Numbered from the stretch's first letter, positions 7,168 through 16,461 are shown. The stretch is 45,618 nt of DNA from Paludibacteraceae bacterium (GCA_017560605.1 JAFZEQ010000069.1:1-45618), one strand, 5' to 3'. Numbers and translations: made by a program. The notes: generated by a model from the letters alone, not told the origin.

Positions 7168-7722
7168 ATGAAAGCAGTTTATATACATGGTTTTGCGGGT
7201 TCTATTCATTCAGATACGATTACGAACCTGCGCAAATATTATCCAGATGTCGAGTGGTGCCCGCTCGAAGTGAATCATATTGTCGATGAGTCTGTGGCCA
7301 AAATTAACGATTTCATCGCTAAAAACCCAGATGTAGAGTATTTGATAGGTAGTTCTTTGGGTGGTTACTATGTTCTTTGTGCCGATTTTAACGGAACTAA
7401 ACTTGTGATTAATCCGGTGCTAAACCCTATGTCTTCTCTTAAAAAATCTGTTGGTGTAAACAAATACCGTGGCCGCCGCGAGAATGGTGAAAAAGAATTC
7501 AAGTTGACTATGCAAGACCTCTTTCGTTTTAAGGCTTTTAAGCCGATGGATTCGCCTAAAACGATATGTCATTATACCCAGCATGATCCTAATTTAGGAG
7601 AAGATATCAAGCGTGAATATCAGAAGTTCTTTGCGCATGCCGAGATGACCCCACATTTACGCAATCATTTTACCGATGAACATTATATTAAGCATAAACT
7701 TGGCGAAGTCTTTCAAAAATGA
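7168..7722 (+). CDS. YqiA/UPF0227-like alpha/beta-hydrolase (esterase)
   Basis: 184 aa from ATG 7168. It opens with the strand MKAVYIHGFAGS, where HGF would contribute the oxyanion hole. It then has the nucleophile elbow GSSLGGYY (Ser in G-x-S-x-G-like context), a pattern typical of the small YqiA esterases. The C-terminal half carries the probable acid (HYTQHDPNLGED) and the histidine (NHFTDEHY). It should be a cytosolic serine esterase; the natural substrate is unknown. In-frame starts upstream (from 7129) overlap the promoter and are rejected. It stands alone with its own promoter. Confidence 0.75.
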   Translation: MKAVYIHGFAGSIHSDTITNLRKYYPDVEWCPLEVNHIVDESVAKINDFIAKNPDVEYLIGSSLGGYYVLCADFNGTKLVINPVLNPMSSLKKSVGVNKYRGRRENGEKEFKLTMQDLFRFKAFKPMDSPKTICHYTQHDPNLGEDIKREYQKFFAHAEMTPHLRNHFTDEHYIKHKLGEVFQK

Positions 7723-7760
7723 AATTTTTGGAGGACTTTTTAATTATTTTCATATTATGC

Positions 7761-7791
7761 TTGCATAATTCAAAAAAAAAATGTACCTTTG
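7761..7791 (+). promoter_or_regulatory. Promoter of the DUF7935-DUF6452-DUF6048 operon
   Basis: TTG 7761-7763, 20-bp spacer with a 10-nt A tract, TACCTTTG 7784-7791. The leader to ATG 7820 is about 23 nt. Confidence 0.8.
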
Positions 7792-7819
7792 CGGGCTGTA
7801 AGATAAATGAGTAAATTGT

Positions 7820-8332
7820 ATGATAGAAGTATTGAAATATTGTGTTCCAGCCTTATGTGTGTTGTTGGCTACTTGGCTTGTGATGCGTCAGTTTTATAAA
7901 GGCGAATCTGATAAGCGTTTGTGGGAATTGAAGCGTGCGGCGCAAAAGGAGGTTTCTCCTGTTCGTTTGCGTGCTTACGAGCGTCTCACTCTTTTGCTCG
8001 AGCGTACTACTCCTGAGCATATGTTGATGAGTTTGACTTTGGGCGAGATGTCTATAGTGCAGCTTCAACAACATCTTATTCGTACTGTTCGTGCGGAATT
8101 TGAACATAATGTCAGTCAGCAGATTTATGTGGGCGCTGATGTCTGGGCTATGATCGTTCAGTCTAGAGAACAGACTGTTGCTTTTATTAATGCTGTAGCG
8201 CAGCAGCTACCTCCTGATAGTACAGCTATCGATTATGCTAAGCTCTTGATTACAGCTTATTCTTCTAATGGAGAAACTCCTAACGATTTAGCATTGGCGG
8301 CTTTGAAAAAAGAAGCTCAGGCATTATTTTGA
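7820..8332 (+). CDS. Membrane-anchored conserved protein, DUF7935-like
   Basis: 170 aa. An N-terminal membrane helix (residues about 8-23, YCVPALCVLLATWLVMRQFY) is followed by a cytosolic, helix-rich domain (RAAQKEVSPVRLRAYERLTLLLERTTPEHML, then HLIRTVRAEFEHNVSQQIYV). This pattern matches a Bacteroidota family of unknown function that I believe is DUF7935. It is the first gene of a three-gene operon; its stop overlaps the next start by 4 bp. Function unknown; an envelope role is suggested only by the neighbours. Confidence 0.7.
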   Translation: MIEVLKYCVPALCVLLATWLVMRQFYKGESDKRLWELKRAAQKEVSPVRLRAYERLTLLLERTTPEHMLMSLTLGEMSIVQLQQHLIRTVRAEFEHNVSQQIYVGADVWAMIVQSREQTVAFINAVAQQLPPDSTAIDYAKLLITAYSSNGETPNDLALAALKKEAQALF

Positions 8333-8805
8333 AAACAGTTTATCTCCATATTGTCCTGTTTTTGTTCGCTTGCACATTCATTGCGTGTGAGCCTGATACC
8401 GCTTGTCATCAGGAACTGCAAGTTACAGCTCAAGTTGTGCTTCAGGCAGATTCGCTTAATGCTGCAGGAGAAGTTTTGGTTTATTCAACTTGGGATAGTG
8501 TGGCAGTTCTTGGGCTAGGTAATGATGTCGGGCTGGTTGGAAGGTCGCTTAAAACGATGAGCATAGAACTGCGACCTGATACGACGCTTACCCAATACTT
8601 AGTGCAGTATCACGGTAGGATAGATACTCTTTTTATCGAGCATACACCTCTGGTGCAATATGTTAGTATGGCTTGTGGCTGTACTATGTATCACACTATT
8701 GAACGGGCTTGGTCTACTGACCCTCGTGTGGATAGCGTGTCAATTATTAATGCAAGTGTTGAACTAACTGCACAAGATAACTTGTGTATTCATATGCATG
8801 AGTAA
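8329..8805 (+). CDS. DUF6452-family lipoprotein, TTG start
   Basis: 158 aa. The start is TTG at 8329, overlapping the previous stop (TTGA), which indicates translational coupling. The signal segment MKTVYLHIVLFLFACTFIAC ends in a lipobox cysteine, followed by EPDTACHQ. The rest is beta-rich with a CGCTMYH motif near residue 117. In Bacteroidales, DUF6452 lipoproteins are typically followed by a DUF6048 barrel, as here (8-bp overlap). This supports a paired outer-membrane function, still unknown. Confidence 0.7.
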   Translation: MKTVYLHIVLFLFACTFIACEPDTACHQELQVTAQVVLQADSLNAAGEVLVYSTWDSVAVLGLGNDVGLVGRSLKTMSIELRPDTTLTQYLVQYHGRIDTLFIEHTPLVQYVSMACGCTMYHTIERAWSTDPRVDSVSIINASVELTAQDNLCIHMHE

Positions 8806-9463
8806 GCGTTGGTTGTTCATATTATTGCTTTTGCCTATGGCACTTCTCGCGCACGCGCAACAAACGCGTAAAGAGGGTTCGACCGATACGCTTTCTGTTT
8901 ATCAAGGTGTGGGGGTAAAGTTGGATCTTGCTATGCCTATCATCGAAGCTGCTCGTTCTGCTGGCAAGATTCAGACTTACGAGGTGGCTGTCAATGTGCG
9001 TCTACTCAATAGGTATTATCCTATCCTTGAAACAGGTTATGCTATTGCTCAATGCGAAGCAGATGGTGGACAACATAAGGGCCATGGTGGCTATGCAAAA
9101 TTAGGTATGGACTTGGCGGTTATCAAAAAAGGTGTAGCCGAGAATAATGTCCTAGTTGGCGTGCGTTTTGGCAATGCTTTTCAGCGTTATGACTTGACCA
9201 ATGTCAAGGTACAAACTGATTATTGGCCATCTGATCCTTTGAATTTTTACCAGCAATTTCGTTATGATTGTTGGGGCGAGATCGTAGCGGGCTGTCAAGT
9301 ATTTGTGTGGAAGGGTTTGCATCTGGGATGGACGGGACGCATGAAGTTTCTTATGACACGCAATGCCAAACTTGGTAAAGTGATGCCCTACTATATACCA
9401 GGCTTGGGCTTTAGAAAGGATTTTAATTGGGGCTTTAACTACTACATCGGCTATCGCTTCTAA
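8798..9463 (+). CDS. DUF6048-family outer-membrane beta-barrel protein
   Basis: 221 aa with a signal peptide (MSKRWLFILLLLPMALLAHA, cut before QQT). The body alternates short amphipathic strands (YEVAVNVRLLNRYYPILETGYA, VAENNVLVGVRFGNAF, GEIVAGCQVFVWKGLHLGWTGRMKF) and ends with an aromatic terminal strand, NYYIGYRF, the usual end of a barrel recognised by BamA. It overlaps the DUF6452 gene by 8 bp and closes the operon. The family name rests on this neighbourhood and on general appearance. Confidence 0.7.
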   Translation: MSKRWLFILLLLPMALLAHAQQTRKEGSTDTLSVYQGVGVKLDLAMPIIEAARSAGKIQTYEVAVNVRLLNRYYPILETGYAIAQCEADGGQHKGHGGYAKLGMDLAVIKKGVAENNVLVGVRFGNAFQRYDLTNVKVQTDYWPSDPLNFYQQFRYDCWGEIVAGCQVFVWKGLHLGWTGRMKFLMTRNAKLGKVMPYYIPGLGFRKDFNWGFNYYIGYRF

Positions 9464-9508
9464 ACTTCAAAACTTCTGAACTTCAAAACTTCTGAACTTC
9501 TGAACAAT
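9464..9508 (+). repeat. 8-bp-period array (AACTTCTG/AACTTCAA)
   Basis: Between DUF6048 and transketolase the words AACTTCAA and AACTTCTG alternate in steps of 8 bp, five to six units. No promoter is visible in the 67-bp gap, so tkt may be read through from upstream. Confidence 0.75.
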
Positions 9509-9530
9509 AACAAAATACAAACATACAATC

Positions 9531-11540
9531 ATGAACTCAAAACAATTAATGTCAAAAGCGGCAGATAATATTCGCATCCTTGCTGCCGCTATGGTAGAAA
9601 AAGCTAAGAGTGGTCACCCAGGTGGCTCTATGAGTGGCGCTGACTTCGTACAAGTGCTCTACTCTGAGTTCCTCATCCACGATCCAGAAAACCCATGCTG
9701 GGAGGCGCGCGACCGTTTCTTCCTTGATCCTGGTCACATGTCACCTATGCTATATGCACAACTCTGCATGACTGGTCACTTCACCATGGACGAACTCAAG
9801 CAACTCCGCCAATGGGGTAGTGTAACTCCTGGTCACCCAGAGCGCAATGTGGAGCGTGGTATCGAGAATACCTCTGGTCCTTTGGGACAAGGCCATACTT
9901 TCGCTGTAGGTGCGGCTATCGCGGCTAAATGGTTCAATGCTCGTTATGGCGAGGTGCACAACCCAACAATATATGCATTCATCTCCGATGGTGGTATCCA
10001 AGAGGAGATCAGTCAAGGTGCAGGTCGTATGGCAGGTCACCTCAAACTCGACAACCTCATTATGTACTACGACTCTAACGAGATTCAACTCTCAACCTCT
10101 TGCAACGAGGTGTCTTCTGAGAACGTAGCTATGAAGTACGAGGCATGGGGCTGGTATGTACAAGACATCGATGGTCATGATCCAGAGGCTATCCGTCAAG
10201 CTATCATCAATGCACAAAACGAAAAGAATCGTCCTTCGCTCATCATCGGTCATACTTCTATGGGTAAAGGTTGTGTAAGTGCTGAAGGCGAGAGCTGGGA
10301 GGGCAAGACCTCTACCCATGGTCAACCACTCAGCAAGTCTGGTGCAAGCTTCGAGGCAACTGTTAAGAACCTCGGCGGCGATCCAGAAAATCCATTCCAA
10401 ATCTTCCCTGATGTACAAGAACTCTTCGATAAACGTGCTGAGGAACTTCGTGAGATAACCAACCAACGCTATGCTGTTTACCACGAGTGGAAAGAGGCTA
10501 ACCCATTGGCAGCAAACGAGTACGAGACCTTTATGAGTGGCGAGACTCCTTGTCTTGACTGGAGCCTTCTCCAACAAAAAGATAATGTGGCTACTCGTAC
10601 TGCTTCTGCTTCTGCTCTCGCGTTCCTTTCTGAGCATGTAGGCAACATGATCGTATCTTCTGCCGATCTCTGCAATTCAGATAAGACCGACGGTTTCCTC
10701 AAACATACTCATGTTATCACAGCGGATGACTTTACAGGTCGCTTCCTTCAATCTGGTGTGAGCGAGCTCACTATGGCTTGTGTATGCATCGGTATGGCGT
10801 TGCATGGTGGTATCATTCCTGCTTGTGGAACTTTCTTTGTGTTCTCTGATTATATGAAACCAGCTATCCGTATGGCTGCTCTCATGGAGATTCAAATGAT
10901 GTTTGTTTGGAGTCACGATGCTTTCCGTGTAGGTGAGGATGGTCCTACCCACGAGCCTGTAGAGCAAGAGGCGCAAATTCGTCTCATGGAGAAACTCCAC
11001 AACCACTCTGGTCGCCCAAGTGTAATGGTGCTCCGTCCTGCTGATGCAGAAGAGACTACTGCAGCTTGGAAGATGGCTATGGAGAATGTATATACTCCTA
11101 CTGCTCTTATCCTCTCTCGTCAAGATGTAACAAGTGTGCCAAACACTTCAGAGGCTGGTGTTAAGAAGGGTGCGTATATCGTAAGCAAAGATGAGAACCC
11201 ACAAGTCGTTATGATTGCTTCTGGTAGTGAAGTTTCTACTCTTATGGCAGGTGCAGAACTCCTTCGTGCTGAGGGTGTTCGCCTCCAAATCGTGAGTGTT
11301 CCTTCTGAGGCTATCTTCCGTCAACAAGATAAGGCTTACCAAGCAGAAGTGTTGCCACAAGGTGTTGCACGCTTTGGTCTTACCGCAGGTCTACCATGTA
11401 ACCTCGAGGGGCTTGTGGGCGAGCACGGTACCGTATGGGGACTCAACTCCTTCGGTTTCTCTGCTCCATACAAGGTGCTTGACGAGAAACTCGGCTTCAC
11501 CGCTCAAAACGTTTACGAACAAGTAAAAGCGTTGCTTTAA
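9531..11540 (+). CDS. tkt: Transketolase
   Basis: 669 aa, the usual length. It moves two-carbon units between sugar phosphates in the non-oxidative pentose phosphate pathway, using thiamine diphosphate. Visible landmarks: the N-terminal AKSGHPGGSMSGAD, the substrate and cofactor histidines (GHMSPMLYA, NTSGPLGQGHTFAVGA), the ThDP/metal motif SDGGIQEEISQGAGRMAGHL ending in YYDSNEIQL, the pyrimidine-binding acidic region FLQSGVSELTMACVCIGMAL, and HDAFRVGEDGPTHEPVEQ. The codon use is strongly biased (GGT, CGT, CTC), as expected of a highly expressed gene. Confidence 0.95.
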   Translation: MNSKQLMSKAADNIRILAAAMVEKAKSGHPGGSMSGADFVQVLYSEFLIHDPENPCWEARDRFFLDPGHMSPMLYAQLCMTGHFTMDELKQLRQWGSVTPGHPERNVERGIENTSGPLGQGHTFAVGAAIAAKWFNARYGEVHNPTIYAFISDGGIQEEISQGAGRMAGHLKLDNLIMYYDSNEIQLSTSCNEVSSENVAMKYEAWGWYVQDIDGHDPEAIRQAIINAQNEKNRPSLIIGHTSMGKGCVSAEGESWEGKTSTHGQPLSKSGASFEATVKNLGGDPENPFQIFPDVQELFDKRAEELREITNQRYAVYHEWKEANPLAANEYETFMSGETPCLDWSLLQQKDNVATRTASASALAFLSEHVGNMIVSSADLCNSDKTDGFLKHTHVITADDFTGRFLQSGVSELTMACVCIGMALHGGIIPACGTFFVFSDYMKPAIRMAALMEIQMMFVWSHDAFRVGEDGPTHEPVEQEAQIRLMEKLHNHSGRPSVMVLRPADAEETTAAWKMAMENVYTPTALILSRQDVTSVPNTSEAGVKKGAYIVSKDENPQVVMIASGSEVSTLMAGAELLRAEGVRLQIVSVPSEAIFRQQDKAYQAEVLPQGVARFGLTAGLPCNLEGLVGEHGTVWGLNSFGFSAPYKVLDEKLGFTAQNVYEQVKALL

Positions 11541-11580
11541 GGTTCAATATGGTTCAATGTGGTTCAGTATAGTTCAACAT
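11541..11580 (+). repeat. 10-bp-period array GGTTCAATAT, four units (left of IVS-type gene)
   Basis: GGTTCAATAT, GGTTCAATGT, GGTTCAGTAT and AGTTCAACAT follow the tkt stop directly. The complement, TTGAAC-based 10-mers, forms the array on the other side of the next gene. Confidence 0.8.
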
Positions 11581-11591
11581 TGTTTGCATAG

Positions 11592-11993
11592 ATGGCAGAG
11601 ATTCGAAGAATAGAAGATTTACGAGTTTGGCAAAGTGCTCGTGAGGTGTGTAGAGAAATTTATGCATTCACGCGCAAAGATGAATTCGATAAAGATTTCC
11701 GTTTTGTTCAACAAATTCGTTCTGCGGCAGGATCTATAATGGATAATATAGCAGAAGGATTTGGCAGAGGAGGAAATAAAGAGTTTCTACAATTTTTGAC
11801 TATCGCAAGAGGTTCTAGCCAAGAGGTCTTGAGTCAATTGTATAGAGCATACGATGTTGGATATATAACTGAGAGTGAATTAGACAGTGTAAAGCAAAAA
11901 ATCAATTTGACTTGCGTAATGATTCACAATTTAATAGAATCAATAAAGAAATCTGAAATGAAAGGTTCAAAATACCACACTGAACAACTTTGA
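11592..11993 (+). CDS. Four-helix-bundle protein, 23S rRNA intervening-sequence (S23) family
   Basis: 133 aa. The sequence RRIEDLRVWQSAREVCREIY, then SAAGSIMDNIAEGFGRGGNKEFLQFLTIARGSSQEV, is diagnostic of the PF05635/TIGR02436 family. Members are found in intervening sequences of 23S rRNA and as free-standing genes; related pentameric bundles (Avd) serve diversity-generating retroelements. Biochemical function is unknown; basic surfaces suggest nucleic-acid binding. The last 10 or so residues (GSKYHTEQL) are encoded by the beginning of the downstream repeat array. The gene is enclosed by short repeats in opposite orientation and sits between two housekeeping genes, which suggests it arrived as a cassette. 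Confidence 0.85.
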   Translation: MAEIRRIEDLRVWQSAREVCREIYAFTRKDEFDKDFRFVQQIRSAAGSIMDNIAEGFGRGGNKEFLQFLTIARGSSQEVLSQLYRAYDVGYITESELDSVKQKINLTCVMIHNLIESIKKSEMKGSKYHTEQL

Positions 11994-12050
11994 ACAATTT
12001 TGAACAGCGCGCAGCGCTATTGAACAATATTGAACAACTTTGAACAAATA
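11961..12050 (+). repeat. 10-bp-period array TTGAACAAYT with GCGC hairpin (right of IVS-type gene)
   Basis: After a degenerate start, units TTGAACAACT, TTGAACAATT, then TTGAACA plus the hairpin word GCGCGCAGCGC, then TTGAACAATA, TTGAACAACT and TTGAACAAAT run up to the leuS start. They are the reverse complement of the array at 11541-11580. Confidence 0.8.
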
Positions 12051-12057
12051 CAAACTT

Positions 12058-14865
12058 ATGGACTATAATTTTTCTGATATAGAAAAGAAATGGCAAGCTC
12101 AATGGGCTGAGAAAGGTACTTATAATGTTAGCAACAATAGCGAGAAACAACCTTTCTATGTCCTCGATATGTTCCCATATCCATCAGGTGCGGGCTTGCA
12201 TGTGGGTCACCCTCTTGGTTATATCGCTAGTGATATCTACAGTCGTTACAAACGCCTACAAGGTTTCAATGTGCTCCACCCAATGGGCTTTGACTCCTAT
12301 GGTTTGCCTGCTGAGCAATATGCTATCCAAACAGGTCAACACCCTGAGAAGACCACTATGGAGAATATTGCGCACTATATTGAGCAACTCCAAAAGATTG
12401 GTTTTAACTACGACTGGGATCGCGAGGTAAAGACCTGCAACCCTGACTTCTACAAGTGGACACAATGGGCTTTTATCCAGATGTTCAACTCCTACTTCGA
12501 TACTTCTTTGCAAAAGGCACAGCCTATTAGCAAACTTATCGAAAAGTTCGAGGCTAACGACCCAACATGGGCTACTCTTACCGAAAAAGAGCAACAAGAG
12601 CGACTTATGGGCTACCGTATTGCATATCTTGCAGATACCAAAGTAAACTGGTGTCCAGAACTCGGTTGTGTACTCGCTAACGATGAGGTTAGCGAAGGAC
12701 TCTCTGTTCGTGGTGGTTTCCCTGTTGAGCAACGTGTTATGCGCCAATGGAATCTCCGCGTGAGTGCATATGCGCCACGTTTGTTGCAAGGTCTTGAGAC
12801 AGTCGATTGGACCGATTCTCTCAAAGAGACCCAACGCAATTGGATTGGCCGTAGCGAAGGTGCAGAGATGCGTTTTGCTATCAAGGGTCAAGACGAACCA
12901 TTTACTATCTTTACCACTCGTGCGGATACTGTGTATGGCGTGACCTTCATGGTCTTGGCGCCTGAGAGCGAGTATGTAGCTCGCGTGACTACAGATGAGC
13001 AAAAAGCAGAAGTAGAGGCTTATTTGCAAATGGTCAAAAACCGTACCGAGCGTGAGCGTATTGCTGATCGCCGTGTGACAGGTGTCTTTACAGGATCATA
13101 TGCTATCAATCCTCTCACCAAAGCTGAGATACCTATCTATGTAAGTGACTATGTGCTAAGTGGTTATGGTACAGGTGCTATCATGGCTGTTCCTGCGCAT
13201 GATAGTCGTGACTATGCCTTTGCTAAACATTTCGATCTACCTATTATCCCACTTATCGAAGGTGCTGATGTTAGCGAGCAAAGCTTTGATGCCAAAGAGG
13301 GTGTGATGATTAACTCTGGTTTCCTCAATGGTATGCAAGTCAAAGAGGCTATTCAAGCTATGAAGGAGCATATTACCAATACTGGTTTGGGTCGTGTTAA
13401 AGTCAACTACCGCCTCCGCGATGCTGTATTTAGCCGCCAACGCTATTGGGGTGAACCATTCCCTGTATATTACAAGAATGGTATGCCATATATGATTCCA
13501 GAGTCTTGCTTGCCACTCCTCTTGCCTGAGGTATCTAACTTCAAACCTACTACCACTGGCGAGCCTCCTCTTGGTAATGCTGACCTCTGGGCGTGGGACG
13601 AGAAGAACAATCAAGTTGTGAGCAAGTCACTCATCAACAACGAGACTATCTTCCCTCTCGAACTTTGCACTATGCCTGGTTTTGCAGGTTCTTCTGCATA
13701 CTACCTCCGCTATATGGATAACCACAACAACGAGGCACTTGTTGGTAAAGAGGCCAACGACTACTGGCGTCAAGTCAACCTTTATATTGGTGGTACTGAG
13801 CACGCTACCGGTCACCTCATCTATAGCCGTTTCTGGAATAAGTTCCTCTATGACCTTGGCTATATTTGCGAGGATGAACCATATAAGAAACTCATCAACC
13901 AAGGTATGATCCAGGGGCGTTCTAACTTCGTGTATCGTCTTATCGGTTCACCTAATACCTATGTTAGTTATAACCTTACCAAGACTCCTGAATACGAAGG
14001 CAAAGTGCAACCTATCCATGTGAATGTGAATATCGTAAGCAACGATGTGCTTGACCTCGATGCTTTCCGCGCTTGGATGCCAGAATATAAGGATGCAGAG
14101 TTCCTCCTCGAAGATGGCAAGTATATCTGCGGTTGGGCTGTTGAGAAGATGTCTAAGTCTATGTTTAACGTAGTTAACCCAGATGATGTAGTAGCTAAAT
14201 ATGGTGCTGACACTTTGCGTCTCTATGAGATGTTCCTTGGTCCTCTCGAGATGTCTAAACCTTGGGATACCAACGGTATCGATGGTGTACATCGCTTCTT
14301 GCGCAAGTGGTGGAACATGTTCGAGACGCTTTCTAACGATGAACCAACAGCTGAAGAGTTGCGCTCTTTGCACAAACTCATCAAGAAGATCACATGGGAT
14401 ATTGAGAACTTCTCATTCAATACTTCTATTCCTGCCTTCATGATTGCACAAAACGAGCTCCAATCTCTCAAGTGCAACAAGGTAGAGATTCTCAAGACTT
14501 TCGCTGTATTGCTTGCTCCGTACGCTCCTCACATTGCAGAGGAAGCATACCAACTGTGTCTAACAGCTGAAAGCGGTCTAACAGGCGAAGCTGGTCTAAC
14601 ATCTAACAGCGATAGCGGTCTTACTTCCGTCAACGACGCTGAGTGGCCAGTTTGCAACGAAGCATATTTAGAAGAGGCAACGCAAAAGTATCCAGTTCAG
14701 TTCAATGGTAAGGTTCGTTTTACCATCGAAGTAGCTAAGGATACTCCACGTGAGGAGGTTGAAAAAATCGTTATGGCTCACGAGTTGACTGCTAAGCAAT
14801 TAAATGGCAATGCTCCTAAGAAAGTTATCGTCGTTCCTGGTCGTATCGTTAACATCGTGATGTAA
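12058..14865 (+). CDS. leuS: Leucyl-tRNA synthetase
   Basis: 935 aa from ATG 12058; an alternative TTG 18 nt upstream lies in the repeat array and is rejected. Class I signatures: the HIGH motif as [12 protein letters not shown] (HVGH at 48-51) and KMSKS at about 697-701 ([17 protein letters not shown]). The CP1 editing domain is present ([37 protein letters not shown]). The C-terminal [14 protein letters not shown] end is typical of Bacteroidota LeuRS. Oddity: at residues about 836-858, after [15 protein letters not shown], a low-complexity insert ([19 protein letters not shown]) made of DNA repeats is present; it should sit on a surface loop after the anticodon-binding domain. Confidence 0.95.
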   Translation: MDYNFSDIEKKWQAQWAEKGTYNVSNNSEKQPFYVLDMFPYPSGAGLHVGHPLGYIASDIYSRYKRLQGFNVLHPMGFDSYGLPAEQYAIQTGQHPEKTTMENIAHYIEQLQKIGFNYDWDREVKTCNPDFYKWTQWAFIQMFNSYFDTSLQKAQPISKLIEKFEANDPTWATLTEKEQQERLMGYRIAYLADTKVNWCPELGCVLANDEVSEGLSVRGGFPVEQRVMRQWNLRVSAYAPRLLQGLETVDWTDSLKETQRNWIGRSEGAEMRFAIKGQDEPFTIFTTRADTVYGVTFMVLAPESEYVARVTTDEQKAEVEAYLQMVKNRTERERIADRRVTGVFTGSYAINPLTKAEIPIYVSDYVLSGYGTGAIMAVPAHDSRDYAFAKHFDLPIIPLIEGADVSEQSFDAKEGVMINSGFLNGMQVKEAIQAMKEHITNTGLGRVKVNYRLRDAVFSRQRYWGEPFPVYYKNGMPYMIPESCLPLLLPEVSNFKPTTTGEPPLGNADLWAWDEKNNQVVSKSLINNETIFPLELCTMPGFAGSSAYYLRYMDNHNNEALVGKEANDYWRQVNLYIGGTEHATGHLIYSRFWNKFLYDLGYICEDEPYKKLINQGMIQGRSNFVYRLIGSPNTYVSYNLTKTPEYEGKVQPIHVNVNIVSNDVLDLDAFRAWMPEYKDAEFLLEDGKYICGWAVEKMSKSMFNVVNPDDVVAKYGADTLRLYEMFLGPLEMSKPWDTNGIDGVHRFLRKWWNMFETLSNDEPTAEELRSLHKLIKKITWDIENFSFNTSIPAFMIAQNELQSLKCNKVEILKTFAVLLAPYAPHIAEEAYQLCLTAESGLTGEAGLTSNSDSGLTSVNDAEWPVCNEAYLEEATQKYPVQFNGKVRFTIEVAKDTPREEVEKIVMAHELTAKQLNGNAPKKVIVVPGRIVNIVM
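14563..14632 (+). repeat. In-frame 18-bp-period repeat inside leuS
   Basis: TCTAACAGCTGAAAGCGG, TCTAACAGGCGAAGCTGG, then a 24-bp unit beginning TCTAACATCTAACAGCG. All lengths are multiples of three, so the leuS frame stays open. Confidence 0.7.
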
Positions 14866-14907
14866 TATGTTTCGATATTTAGCTCGGTTTCATCGAGCTG
14901 ATCATAT

Positions 14908-14939
14908 AAAAATGCACTCCCGCAAGAGAGTGCATTTTT
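14908..14939. terminator. Bidirectional terminator between leuS and the convergent gene
   Basis: AAAAATGCACTC (14908-14919) pairs perfectly with GAGTGCATTTTT (14928-14939). A second hairpin, AGCTCG/CGAGCT, lies at 14881-14899. Confidence 0.85.
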
Positions 14940-14961
14940 GTATCTGTATGTCTAATGGTAA

Positions 14962-15486
14962 TTAGGAGTTATTTTTGTTGAGCTTCTTTAACTCCTCCAG
15001 GATTTGTCGGTTGAGCGCATTGTTCTCTTTGAGCGAAGTTGCCATATTGGCAAATACCATTATTGGAGCAGGGATTAATATCGCAGGCACAATTGGAATC
15101 CAGCATGTTTCTTCTGCACCAATACCAACGAGTACAAAACATGCAATAAAACCGCCAATGAAAAAAATCCAACCTACTATTTTAAGTATCGTTTCCCATC
15201 CTCTGGATACATCTACATCGTTGTTCTCCTCCTCGATGTTGTTCTCGACGTTTATATCAGTGACTGTCCCTTCTTCGCTTCTCTCTAAATTCATATTAGG
15301 GTCTTTCCCTTCAAAATACTCTCCTGTGTTGGAGTAAAAATATCTATAGCCTGTTTCTTTTGATTTTAAGCAAAATTCATAAGGCGCGTGGGCAAGGCTA
15401 TTTCCAGGATTATACATATATAAAATTAGTCCATTTTTTGCTATGAATATATCTCCATTCTTAGCGTCCTTCAAAGATATTGCCAT
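14962..15486 (-). CDS. Membrane protein of unknown function (174 aa)
   Basis: I do not recognise the family. From ATG 15486 the first 70 residues look like a small beta domain (SLKDAKNGDIFIAKNGLILYMY, YRYFYSNTGEYFEG). A long acidic linker (EENNDVDV) follows, then two membrane helices (about residues 103-120 and 125-145; WIFFIGGFIACFVLVGIG, IVPAILIPAPIMVFAN) and a charged C-terminal helix (NRQILEELKKLNKN). A GTG at 15531 would add 15 residues but begins 16 nt after murI. It follows murI on the same strand and may be co-transcribed. Function unknown. Confidence 0.65.
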   Translation of the reverse strand: MAISLKDAKNGDIFIAKNGLILYMYNPGNSLAHAPYEFCLKSKETGYRYFYSNTGEYFEGKDPNMNLERSEEGTVTDINVENNIEEENNDVDVSRGWETILKIVGWIFFIGGFIACFVLVGIGAEETCWIPIVPAILIPAPIMVFANMATSLKENNALNRQILEELKKLNKNNS

Positions 15487-15546
15487 AAATTTAAGATTAC
15501 GTTTGCCTACTCTTTGTTGGATTTTCGGCACACTCCGTATAATTTG

Positions 15547-16374
15547 TTATAATTCTATCTTTGTTGCTTCAATCTTCTCTTCTAAGAACATAGATGCTGA
15601 CTCCGAGAATTTTCTGGCTGACTCTGTTGTTAAGAATGCACATTTGCCACTAGCGTCTTTTTGTACGCGTTCCGCAATATCAGTATGGCGTTTTAGATAG
15701 TCTTCTAATCTTTCGGCTACTATCGCTCCTTGAGCTATGACTTTTACTTCGCCTTTGGATATCGTCTGTTTGGCTAGGAAGGCTTCTATCTTGTCTTGCA
15801 ATAGTGGGTAGTGTGTGCAACCTAGTATGATGCAGTCTATTTGTGGGTCTTTCTCTAATAATTCAGTCAAATATTTCTCTATAAAATAGTCTGCTCCGCC
15901 ATGTAAGTGCTCACCCGATTCTATCAGAGGTACCCACATTGGGCACGCTTGTTGGGTAATGTTAAGCTTCGGATTTTGCTTTTGTAGTTCAATTACATAG
16001 CTCTCTGATGCTACTGTACCTGGGGTAGCTAGCACTCCTATATGATTCGTGCGCGTGAGCGCGGGAACGATTTCTGCTGTTGGCCTGATCACACCTAGTA
16101 CTCGCAACCTACTAGCGTCTATATCGTTCTGCTGAATTGTACGCAAAGCTTTTGCGCTGGCTGTGTTACAAGCTAAAATAATCAATTCGCAACCTTGCTC
16201 GTGCAGATAGTTTACGGCTTGTAGTGTGTACTCGTATATCACATCAAATGAGCGTGTTCCATACGGAGCACGAGCATTATCACCCAAGTACAAATAGTCG
16301 TATTCAGGTAACTGCTGGCGGATGTGATTTAGTATTGTTAGACCGCCGTAACCGCTGTCAAAAATGCCTATCAT
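15547..16374 (-). CDS. murI: Glutamate racemase
   Basis: 275 aa. Makes D-glutamate for peptidoglycan precursors. N-terminal GIFDSGYGGLTIL carries the catalytic-site Asp/Ser. The two catalytic cysteines are in ILACNTAS (C69) and GCTHYPLL (C186). APYGTRS is also conserved. The gene is divergent from dnaN; the two promoters are back to back (16426-16492). In many Bacteroidales murI closes the uppS-bamA-ompH cluster; here it is about 4 kb away from it and in the opposite orientation. Confidence 0.95.
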   Translation of the reverse strand: MIGIFDSGYGGLTILNHIRQQLPEYDYLYLGDNARAPYGTRSFDVIYEYTLQAVNYLHEQGCELIILACNTASAKALRTIQQNDIDASRLRVLGVIRPTAEIVPALTRTNHIGVLATPGTVASESYVIELQKQNPKLNITQQACPMWVPLIESGEHLHGGADYFIEKYLTELLEKDPQIDCIILGCTHYPLLQDKIEAFLAKQTISKGEVKVIAQGAIVAERLEDYLKRHTDIAERVQKDASGKCAFLTTESARKFSESASMFLEEKIEATKIEL

Positions 16375-16425
16375 TTATCTCGAAAGTCGAATGTTAAAAG
16401 TCCAAAGTGGACTTGATTTTCGCTG

Positions 16426-16456
16426 CAAAGTTATAAAAAATAAATAAAATACGCAA
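16426..16456 (-). promoter_or_regulatory. Promoter of murI
   Basis: Minus strand: TTG 16456-16454, 20-bp spacer, TAACTTTG 16433-16426. Confidence 0.75.
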
Positions 16457-16461
16457 ATTAT

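Noticed and set aside
12256..13029. 257-codon minus-strand frame inside leuS (and similar ones inside dnaN, bamA, the DUF6089 gene and tkt)
   Set aside because: Shadow of strongly biased codon use in highly expressed genes; no recognisable protein features.
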